NCBI RefSeq assembly: GCF_037975245.1
Contig: NC_092579.1
Coordinates: 3,744,001-3,808,000, forward strand
Direction: 5' to 3'
Length of the DNA: 64,000 nucleotides
Source of the DNA: Apostichopus japonicus
Lineage: Eukaryota; Echinodermata; Holothuroidea; Aspidochirotida; Stichopodidae
The position numbers were made by a program, and so were the translations under genes. Shown one piece after another: positions 23,201-35,200 of this stretch. How positions within the stretch are numbered: position 1 is the first letter of the stretch; every line of letters begins with the position of its first letter. A model generated the notes under the pieces. That model saw only the letters and a program-made list of their open reading frames with translations. It was not told where the DNA came from and did not search any database.

Positions 23201-26200
23201 GACCCTTGATGACTTTTCACATGTCTTCTGATACTTAAAGTTCATTGATAGTTCAGATGATAATTCAATCCAAAAGTTTAAGATAGTTCAATATTGATAG
23301 TTCCAAATTGATAGTCCAATATTGATGATTCAAAATTGATAGTTCAATATTGATGATTCAAAATTGATAGTTCACTCCGCGAATTGATACACTGTTAACT
23401 CTGGTGTATACTCATGATTTTGTATCCAAACTTTATTGTTCAGTGAGCTTTAGGTCACGCGATGGTTTCACCAACTCCCGTCTTTTTGGGCACGCCCTCT
23501 TTATGCTAGCACCCCTTTGTCTCCCAGTCTCCGCTGATGATGGTCGAGAACTGCAGGGTACAAAATACGTTATCTAGTATTTTGTCTACAAATGCTCTTG
23601 AAATTATCCCGAGCGAATTTGTAATACGAACCCTAACCACAGTGAATCTTCCTGCAGATGTGAATTTTCCTTTGGGATATTGAAGTGCATATCACATAAT
23701 AACAAAATCCACCACCAAGTCCTAAATAATCACAAACCCACCACCAAGTCTTAAATAATCATAAGGCTCCCAATTCTACAATGCCCCAATATTATAATGC
23801 CCCCACTAACTGCTCCAATACAACACTTGCTATATAGATACTATCTCAACCCCTAGAGCAGCTTCACATGACCATGATTATTCTAGAACATAATTAGTTT
23901 AACAAGCTAACTCTCGGTATCCAAAATATATCATGCCATACCCCAAGACACCTTTCTCCTCTCTAAAGTGATCCCTGATTGCATTATCTTGTAACACATT
24001 TTATTAAGTATTATTGACATATCCCCAAGGCTAGAGCCAAAGTTACCTAGGTTGGGATACGACCCCCCCCCCACCCCCACAATAACAGGGACACCTCAAT
24101 AGGCAATGAATAGAATAAATACATTCTAATACCTTGAAACATCAGTCCCCACATGTTCTTAACAAGGATAAATAATGTGACTTACTTCATACTGGGCTTT
24201 GACTTGCTCCTGCTCTCCAGGTGCAGACTGGCGCCACGATACTTCCACACAGAACCGGTTACTGGTCAAATTAACTCAGGTGGTGACAATAATTAATATA
24301 TGGTTTTTGCTTATAAAATGTTGGCCTCGCAGACTAAGCTTCAAGCATCTCAACAAGCCTGAAGTACCCTCACAGGGTCTTACCACAACAGTAAAAATAA
24401 CCAACACACCACACCCACAGAGGACACAGCCAGTCTTGTACAACTGTACCTTTCAAACCCTGGTAGTCAAGTGAGGAATATTCTCCAACTCTGAAATGAA
24501 TGCATACCATGTACCGCTCAAAACATTACATAACACAAAACAAGACACAAACAAGACAAATATGCAGGACACAGAGGGATAAAGCTACTACTTTCAAGCC
24601 AGGTTCAATCTAGCTCGTGCCATTCAGAGTCACTCAAGTGACTCTGAATGGCTTATACAATAGGGACTAGTATCTGCTGTGACAAAAAGTCATCAACATT
24701 TAGTTGATAAAGACCAGCTTCACTGCATTCTTACACCCGTTTGTCCAAACTGTTGCGTGTTTAACACATTGAAGCAGGTTTAGATCAAATTAAGTGTTTG
24801 CGGGCTGTTGAATGCACACTCTAAAAATTCCAAACACACACCTTTTTACCAATGCTCTTCATTCAAAATGCCCATTAATTTTATTTTTTCCATTTTTCCC
24901 CTCCCCTACACCCCCCCACACCTGCACAGGAGAATTATGCCAGAGTGGGTAAGGTATGTTCACAAGAATGGCAGAGAGACAAATCCCAATGGAACACCTT
25001 TCAGAAGGCAAGATTACTCTGCATATCGGGTGACGAGGAGTTCAATTATCTTAGTAAGTATTGGGTTAAATACTTTTGAATTTGACTTTTCTCATCACTC
25101 ACAAGAGAATATTTTACAAAGTTTTACTGAAGTATAGAGATGGATTAAAAAATATTGTGTTGTGGAGATGGGAGAGGGGAAAGCTGGGGGTAACATGTTT
25201 GCACTTGTTTGAAATTATACTTCCCCAATAAAGTTTCCTTCTGCAACTTTTTCTGACTACATTTGAAACTGAAATCGCAATTGACATGCATTTTAACTCA
25301 GTTGCCCTTGTAGGACAGTTTCATAGCAAAGAGGCTCAATGTTGGAGAAATCATGGACAGATGCTGATTTTTTTATGAAGCCAATCAATTTCCATCTGTG
25401 AATTAAAAAACTTTGTCTACAATATGTAAAGGGAATGGTTAACACATAAAGAAGCAAATCTTACATCAGACAGTAAATTGTGGCTAAAGCATTAAATGAT
25501 GATGAACTATTCTAAATGGTATTCCTAAGACACATGAGTTTGCTTCAATATTTTATCAGTTGTTGATTTTAAGTAAAAAAAAAATGAAATTATAGGAAAT
25601 ATCAAAGAAAGCATAAAATGTGTCCTCTTCATTTTGTTTTTTCATATCTCTCTTGATTACAGCTGATATCAAAAGTATCGATGAGGATATATCACGATAT
25701 TATGGTATCTTTTCACAAAGACGGTAAGTCTGTCTCTTTTTCTTCCCATCCTCTTCCACGGCTTATCACCGTTCTTCTATTTCCCATCACCTCCCCTTGC
25801 AACATCTGTCATCACCCCTTCCACCACCCATCTGCTCTCCTCCCCCTTCTCTCCTCCCCTCCCCCCATCTACCCTGTTACTTTCTCTGAAGTAAAATGAA
25901 TGATTGGTCTAGTTATTTAATTGTAAGATTATTATAAGATAAGAATTATGTTGTTAACATTAGCCCACAGAGTATATTACTCAAACTGAATAGGTATGCT
26001 GTATTGGCCCCCAAATATGCTAGATATTCAAATAAGGTCACCTTTGGTCGAAATTCTCAGACTTTTTCTATTACAACTTTTGAGGAAATTTGCCTCACTG
26101 GGACATTCAGTCATCTTGTGTGTTCCTTAAAATTGTCTGAGAACAATTTGGAGAGTAAAGACCTCCAGGAAAGTTCTTTTTAAAAATTTCTAGCAATAAT

Positions 26201-29200
26201 AGTGCGCTTTAATTTGGGGCCTATACTTGACTACCTTTACTCAGAGAGTTTGCTACTGTAGGCCTGACTTAGGACTTTAGTAGATGTCGTAAGTATATAA
26301 ACCGTATGCTGGAAACCATTCTGGCACAGGTACATTTCCCACAACCCATCGAAAAAACAAACGTTTTGACATCTGAACAAGGTGTAGAAATTCTCAAAAT
26401 TTCTGTCTGTTTTTTTGAGGACTATATGTCTTTGGTCTTGGACGATTGTATTTTTCTCCAAGAATTTTCAAAGCAATGCAGGTCTCTTGTTTTTTCATAA
26501 ATTTCAGAAAAGGGAGTACACGCAGCGCTGTTTGCAGTTTCACTCCTGGGAGCATTGTAAATGCTTTTTCCAATGGGAATTACTGTGATCCTGGAGCCTT
26601 TGACTATGCTGATGGTGTGCATCAACTGCAAGACAGGAGTTTACCAAAGATAAAGGTTGACTTAGGTTTAATACTCTCAGTTAGCATGTATTGTGAAACT
26701 ATACTCTCAGTTAGCATGTATTGTGAAACTATACTCTCAGTTAGCATGTATTGTGAAACTATACTCTCAGTTAGCATGTATTGTGAAACTATACTCTCAG
26801 GGTAGCATGTATTGTGAAACTATACTCTCAGTAAGTATTTATTGTGAAACTGTGAAAAAAATTGTGAAACATATTCGAATAATGGAATTGAAACGAAATG
26901 GAAATTTTTTCAATTATCTTATTTCGAGGGAGTGTTGGGGTTGGTTTTGTTACAAGTATTTCTATGTGCTGGTCAATTTCATACTGTTCAAAGGCAGTGG
27001 TGTAACACAGTTTTTAAAAGAAAATAAGGTTTATGGAATATTTTTTGCCAGTACTGTCTTTTACCGTGAGTAGGTAGATATTGCAGAAAGTGGTTGATTT
27101 CTGTGAATGGATATTGTTTAAATATTTCTGTCTTCTGTCTTGGAAGTAACAATTGGAATGATTCTTCAATCTCTTGTTGGTTAATGAACATCCTGGCATT
27201 GTTAAATAGAGAAAGTTTTTGCTTGTAAAACACCTTTCGCTAGGTTAAACAGGATTTCCCTTTTTTTCATACCTATTTATTTTCATCTCATAGAAACTCT
27301 TCGTTACTGTCCTTCCATGTTATGAGATTACAGTTTGTTCTTAGACAGTATATTAGTTCTTTTGAAGATCATCGCCTGTTTTCGTTACAAATCTTTGACT
27401 TCTGTTGATTATTCAACAGTGCAATGGCAAAAACCTCACCGATTGGGAAACAGCTTTCATCAGGACACATTCGCTGATGGCTGCGGTCGTAACAGATGAC
27501 GCACCTCTGCTCATTGCTGACAGACATTTGACAAAGGCTGCGTACCACACAAAGAGATCTAAGGATGGACTGTCTTATACAGTGTTCTTTGTGGGGACAG
27601 GTTAGTACACTTCAACCCACAGTTAATATACTAAAGATGTCATATTGCTTTCCCTGTGGTGTCAAACTGTCCATGGTTTTAGTAAAATACACAGAGAATT
27701 TTGAAAGTGCCAAGTAATTTGGGGCTAAAACCAGGACTAAGGAGAGATGTTCTCAGGATTGCAAGTCTATCCTGTGCTCAACCAACTGAAATATTTGCAG
27801 GACTGAGTCGCAGGCAGTCGCAGTAAACCACTTCCTTCTTTGCTTGGGCTGCATAATACCGTGCATGTAAAAAGAAAAACAAAAACTGTGTTAACCAGGG
27901 ATGGAAACCCCTGTGTCATTGGTAACAATCCGGAACGCAGAATGGGAGAAGTGTTTTAAAGGGAACCTCAGCTTCATGATATATAGATGTATTATACCGT
28001 AGGTGACATAAATTAAAAACAGACTGTTCTGTCAGTTTCTTTTCCATTCATGAGTATTGTTTAAGAGGTGTACATAAAGGAGGCAAGCCGTGTCGCATAG
28101 TTTTGGTTGCGGGTTGTCGTTTGGTCTGTACCATTCCATGTTATTGTTTCACTGTGTCCATACAGAAATTTTGAGCATCAAATCCTGACAAGAGCGAAAT
28201 ACTAAAAGCAGTCTCTTACAGCAACTGACAATACAAAGAGAATATATTTAATTCCAACCACCCCACCCCCCCCCTCCCCATTTATATCGTAGAAGACAGT
28301 GTCTTTTCTCTCTGTGTCCATGTTTTCAATTCATTTTCTTCATTGCAGAAGAGGGCAAGATACTGAAATTCCTCGAAACAAAGAGGGGTCAACTCAACAT
28401 CCTAGAGGAAGTAACATTGATACCAGAGGTGGGAGAGGTTGTCGCCATGGAGATGACAAAGAATGGATCAGCCCTGCAGGTCATCTCGTCTAACCAAAAC
28501 GATCCATTTCTCCTCCCACTTCACAGATGCAGTCAAATGTCAAAGTGGTGAGTGTGTTATGTATTTCAAGACGCAAAAAACTTGATGTCTTTTCATAGGA
28601 TCAATTTGAGAAATTTCTTGGCTGAGATGCAGAATTGAGAGGGGTAGAGAGAGAAACAGGTAAAAAATAATAAATCGGTGAAACAGTTCTAGGCTCTGCA
28701 GACAGCAATTGATTGATTGATCAAGCAGTTAATCTATCGACCTACGCATCTATCTGTCTTCTCACCAACTTTCCTTCCAGCCAAGAATTGATTGATTGAT
28801 TGATCAAGCAGTCGATCTATCGACCTACACATCTTTTTATCTTCTCACCCACAAACTTCCTTCCAGCCAAGAATTAATTGATTTGTTGATTGATTGATCA
28901 AGCAGTCGATCTATCAACCTACGCATCTATCTCTCTTCTCACCAACTTTCCTTCCATCCAAGAATTGATAAAGGTCTAACATTAGTACCACTTGTAGAAA
29001 GTTTAGACTTTTGAAAGAGATGATTCCATGTTGTTTTTTGTTGTGTTTGTTTTCTCCAATCACAACACTCTTCTTTATTCTTGCAGCTCTTGTCCTCAAG
29101 ATCCCTTCTGTATTTGGAACGTAGAGGAAAGTGAATGCCAGGAATATGATGGCCTTAACAGGTAAAAAAAAATCTTGCCTCGACTTAAACATTTCCACAG

Positions 29201-32200
29201 AGCACTAAATTTGTTTTAATTTCATCGATAAACTCTTCAACCCTTTATTAATGTGAAGATTCTAAGCATCATCCATTACCCTGCACATGTAGTAAGTTAA
29301 AAAATTTGAAATCACATCAGTCATATTTATTTATTTATTTCTTGCAGTGGGGAAGGCTTTAACCAGTCTGTGGAAGCTGTGGACCTTTGCCTAAGTAAGT
29401 TTTCTTTGGCACTATTTGTGCGCATTTTTTAGCTCATTTTAGCTCATGATAGCATATGCGAGAAGAGTGTTGAGGAATCAGAGGTTGAAAATATCTTACA
29501 AGGGTATTAGGGACATTCTCTGAAAACAAGCAAATTGCTTTATTCTTTCTACTAAATTGTGCCAGGATAGCCAGCAAATTTCTGTGCCAATACCCACCCT
29601 TCACTAGTGAACCATAAACAGAATTGTTTGAAGAAATAACTTAAAGTTATGTTTAGTAGAAACCAGTGAATTTGGTGGAAAGCAAACATAGCATATATAC
29701 ATATACACATTCACACATACCACATATGTACACATGCACACATACACACATCCCACATATTGAAACATAGCACAAACACACATCCCGCTTACAATTCACA
29801 TATGCACACACCATACACATACACACTTTCCACAAATATGTACACATGTATTTATACATATACACATACACACATCCCACAGCATACACACATATACACA
29901 AAGCACATACACAAAGCACATACATAAGCACAAACACAGCAAGCTGTGGTAAGTAAGAGTTAAGTATGTTGGTTCTGTTAAGGTATGTCTCTCTATTCCC
30001 ATGTTCCAAACAACCCCGTCTCATAATATTTTCCAGAGGATGTCAGACAGGTTCCTACTGTTGTCAGATAGTTACCGGGTACATGGAACATCCAGACACA
30101 GACATAGAATTTGTAATGTTTTCTTATCTCTGCTGAACTTCCTTGATTGAGTTCAACTCGATGACTGATGTATAAGCAATGTACATTCAGCATTTCCCTG
30201 ATAATGGTTTGTACTCTTAGAGGAAGTGAATGGCAGGAAAAGGCGCGTTACCAAGAACAATAACAGCTTTCCATGAATACAACACTCATATGTCGTGGGA
30301 CACTGTAATATATTTTACTTCACTTTAAAGTGTCAGTTGTATTAAGAATTCAATCCTAGCTGTTATTGATTGACTACTGTCATTGAATTTCGTCCCTATG
30401 ATCAGCTTTGATTTGTTACACCATATCATTCATATTTTCACTCTTAAGGTATCTAAGGTGGTTCACCCCTTGCATAATATTTTTTTTTTTAAAGTGTATC
30501 AACATTAAGCCAAAATTCCCTTGCCTATGTACATGAGCAAACATAGAACCAAGTTTGATATTAAAATTCCTTGTAAAATTGTCAAAGTTAAGAAACAGAT
30601 TTCCCTAAAGAGGCTTGAATGCTCCATTTCTAAACTTGTAGAACAGGATTAAATATATAACGGAAAGTGTGAATATTTAGTGGCTGTCCCTTGTCCTGCA
30701 ATGCCTCAAGTCATCTCACACCATCCTTGATTATGTTTAGTTTCAAGTTAGCGTGAGTTTATATATATGCTACTTTTTCCATCATCTTTCAACATGTCAG
30801 AAAATCAGGTAATGGATAAGCAAAAGCAATCAACAGAATTTGTTGCTGACATGATATTTTAATGAAATATCTTTTAAGAACGATTTAACAATACAACTTG
30901 CCAAACAAGGTAAATAATTGGCATGCAGTAGAAACCTTGTTCTTCCGACCATTAATCTGAAAATTGCATTTCTTACAATTGCAGAAACAACAAATTAGAA
31001 AAAAGGAAAAATTCACAAAATTTCATCTTGCATTGTTTGAATTGAGAGGCTTCACTGGTCCAAGCTATCGATGCGCTACTTTAGTAATTCAAGAGATCTT
31101 CAAGTTTCCAATAGCATTGGTTATTCAAAATGGCCAATATCGACTAGAAAAATTACATTATTAAAATAAAAATATATTAAAAATGTTTTACAAAAATTCA
31201 TTTAAAAATTGTTGATTTTTTTTTAAATTAATTTTTGTTTTTAAATGTTTAAAAACAATTTTTTTCTGCGATACCTTCAATGGCAGGAAAGGAAATTGGT
31301 GAGCCTTTGCTAATGTCAACTTACAGTTTGTTGCAACCTACCACCACAGTGGAGGATATTATGGGCGCCCCAAAGGGAGCAGAGTCTAAGTCTAATCCGA
31401 AAGAAGGTAAGAAAAAAAAACAGGGTGAAACAAGTTTGTTCTTTTCTTAAAAAATATAATTGAACAAGGAGAATAGTGCCCGCTCTATCAAGCAAAACAA
31501 AAATATTTATTTCCATGGTAACTATTTACTGTATACTTCAAGAGTGTGAATGCATTACTAAAGCATATAAAGTAAGGGTCCTCGAGTAAATTTCTTTTGA
31601 AGGCCGGAGGGGAAAAAATTATTGGGACGTGGAGAAAAGGGTCTCAGAGAGAGCAAAAGTGTCACTATTCACCTAGAATGAGCCACTTGCAGCAGTACTA
31701 GTAGGCTGATAGGTGGCTCTAGCATGTAAGGCCTTAAATCTCTGCATATTTGATTAGTGTTTAAATTGTGGCCAATTTATTGACTTGTGTTTTTGATAGA
31801 TGCTAGATTCAGGGATGCATTATAAGGTATGGTCAAATTTTACCTTTCCATATATGTCATAAAGTATGGACCTAATTTAAGGGCGGGATTTTTGATGTTG
31901 TCCTAACTAATGGTATTTAACATATAACTGGCCTTGTACAAAGAACAGAGATAATGAAAGGTGGTGCTCACATTGGTTTGTAATTAGTGGGGGGTGTACA
32001 AAGAACAGATAATGTAAGATGGTGCCAACATTGGTTTGTAATTACTGGGGGGGGTGTACAAAGAACAGATATAATGTATGATGGTGCTAACATTGATTTT
32101 TAATTAGTGGGGGGTGTACAAAGAACAGATAATGTAAGATGGTGCCAACATTGGTTTGTAATTACTGGGGGGGGGGGTGTACAAAGAACAGATATAATGT

Positions 32201-35200
32201 ATGATGGTGCTAACATTGATTTTTAATTAGTGGGGGGTGTACAAAGAACAGATAATGTAAGATGGTGCCAACATTGGTTTGTAATTACTGGGGGGGGGTG
32301 TACAAAGAACAGATATAATGTATGATGGTGCTAACATTGATTTTTAATTAGTGGGGGTGTACAAAGAACAGAGATAATGTAAGATGGTGCTAACATTGAT
32401 TTGTAATTAGTGCGGGGGAGGGGGGGGGGTTGAGGGGATTAATGTAAGCTTTCAGCTTCAAACATATTCATGACAGAGTATCATCACTGCATGCTCACTC
32501 AGAAGAACCAAAGACACCCAATACAGGTAGGGTCCTCCTAGATTGGAACTTAGGCAGTGAATGTTCAGCTCTGGGTGGAGAGGTATATAAGAGGTGCAAG
32601 ATAGCAGGGTCAACCCTCACTACCCAATGAGTATCCTGTCAGTAGAAGCTAATGGGAGAGAATGGAATTGTTTATGTTAGATCAACATTTAATGTGATAG
32701 CAAAACCACACTTCTGCCGAACAAAAGAGAAAGATGAACAAGTGTAAAGCAAACATGTAAGTTCATGTAATACTAGTGTATGCAGGGCCAACAACATCTT
32801 GCTTTTAAAGTTGCACAGAACATTCATAGTTAATGGGATAGTGAAGCTGTTAGTCGTCAGCGTTGTATCAAAGGATAACCTTAGGCAGATTTTTAGTCTT
32901 GATATGTTATAGTACAACCAAAAGCTATAAAATAAATTAGTGTTACTAACAATTCTGTAAACTTTTCCCATTTTAAAATATGATAAATCATTGGAATGCT
33001 TCTTTAAGGCTGAAATGATGATGACATCTGCTCTTCAGAGCAGGCCTAAATGTTAATGTTTATCCATCATTGTTTTCATAAATCCCAATAACGCAACCAA
33101 ACCATGTTCTTTTAACTTGATATTAAAAACAAAGCACACAATAACTCAATCAAACCATGTTCCTTTAACATGACATTCCACTCCAATTGTTCTTGACAAA
33201 TATGCACTACATTGTAAAATATCATTTAGCTGAGGAAGTGACGTAATTTTCTGTGCGTTAGACTATCTAGTCCAGCCACTTTGAGTAATGATCCTCAGAT
33301 GTTTAAAGGATCATTTTCTCAAAACTGAAAAATGTTATAGAAATACAAACTAGACTGATAGCAGGGTGTGTTTTATCGGTCTTCAACATATCAAAATTAA
33401 TCTTATTGCCAAAAGTCATCCAGTGATATCACAATATATGATGACATCACCACCTTTCGATGTCTCCCTCTGGCTTGTATGAGGCTCAACGGACCTTCGA
33501 CAAACATCGTCCGCGGCAATGATATACAGTGCACTGCTTGTGAATGTTCACCTGTCGATACTTCACATAACTTGTGTCTTTTATTTGAACTTTTCATCAA
33601 CAGATCCAAGTGTTGTCTCTTTGGGAATTATTGGGGTAATAGTTGTGTTAATAATAGCAGGAATTTTGACAGTGGGTTTTTTTGTTTATCAGAAGTGGAT
33701 CAAACCACACCACCAAGGTAAGTGTAACACTCAAATACTCCATAATGCATATTCCTTGGCAAACCACTACAGAGTCTGTACTACTGTACTGGTGCATAGT
33801 GTATGCATGTGTGTGTGTGTGTGAGATGAATAAATTAAAAAACCAGGGTTGCATATGGGCCCTGGAAACTCAGGGAAAACTTGAATTAATTTTTGAAATT
33901 AAATTAATTCTTGAATTAAAAAAACCACCTTGCCACCATATTACCCACTCTGTGTCACCAGTTTTATTTATACAAGAAAATGTTACAAGATTGTTTATTC
34001 CTTGCCGATGGCAAAAGGAGTCTTGCCATTGTGATGGCATGTTTGTGCATGTGTTGAGTACAATATCCCTGTATAGTCATGTCTGTGATGTTCAAAGGTC
34101 AACATCTGAATGGAAGAACCTTGTCATTTTCTGCAAAGCATAAAGGTCATTTGAGTTCAGCAGAGGTCAAAGTCTGAAAACTATGTGAACAAAATAACTC
34201 AAGAAGCAAAACTTGGAAGGTCTTTGTAGTTGGTGTGCATTATTATTATTATTATTTTTAACTAATATAAGAACTGTCTGTGCAGTTTGCATTAAATGTT
34301 CTCATATTTTGGAAGTGTTGTGCCAAGAAATCACCATCAGCCTGTGCAATGGCTTCCTGGGTTATGCTAATTATAAATGAGGCAGGTTGTAGACTTTTCG
34401 GTGATCCTGCTCGACCTATTGAGACGAGAATACATAATTATCTCTTCCCTACAGTCTCAAACCACAAAACTACCTCCACCTGGAATTCTATCGAGATAAC
34501 CCCCGGTAGTAGATGGCGGTTACAGGGGGTCAACGCCGAGACAGACAAAGTCAGAAACTGCTGGGGAAAGCTTGTCAAGTTGAAATTTAAAGGTTTATCA
34601 CCGATGACCTCTTACACTATCACGAGGTATAATGAGCAGACAGAAAAAATAAGCACGAAAGGTATCAATTTATTTCCCTTTTTGTAATACTGCCGTAAAT
34701 CCTCCTGATTAATGATTTCTTTGCTTGCTTTCATGCCAAAAGAAGGATGCCTTTATTTTGTGGTTTCAAACGTCTCTTCTGCTGTTTCTTCCTGTTCGCC
34801 TGGTTTCAGTTCGTTGCTACATTACATTCTTCACTTGTGCATCCTTTTGTTCATGTAGCCTCTGACATATTCCTTTCCATTCAGAGAGTCAGCTGTATGT
34901 CTGATGTATTATAAACAATAACAAGAAATGCCTCCACCCTTGTTAATCAAAGTACCTCAACGATCACCGTTTGACCTGTGTGAAAGAAAGAAATGTGATG
35001 ATATAACTTCTTGAAACATCTAAGAAAAATCTCAGTCCTTTTGTGAGATATCAATTTTCCTTAACACACAAGTCTGAATGTATGATCAAGTCTAAATATG
35101 ACATTGTTGTGCCACATGTTCTTCAATTTCTTATTTTGTTTTTCTTTTGATTTATTTATTACAAGAATTATCTTCCTACAATGGAGATGGGTTTGTAAAT

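Noticed and set aside
23007-23231. Reading frame with HVNHTL repeats
   Set aside because: Produced by an 18 bp tandem repeat in an intron; no splice sites.
24221-24285. Exon-like segment between CTCCAG and GTGGTG
   Set aside because: In the phase required between exons 21407-21495 and 24930-25053 it contains a stop, and those two exons already join in frame with sema continuity.
24808-25137. Longest open frame over this region (RIMPEWVRYVHKNGRE...)
   Set aside because: The exon 24930-25053 is real, but in another frame: ENYARVGKVCSQEWQRDKSQ continues the sema domain and matches the phase of both neighbours.
29653-30024. Cys-rich minus-strand protein
   Set aside because: Translation of a CA-type microsatellite.
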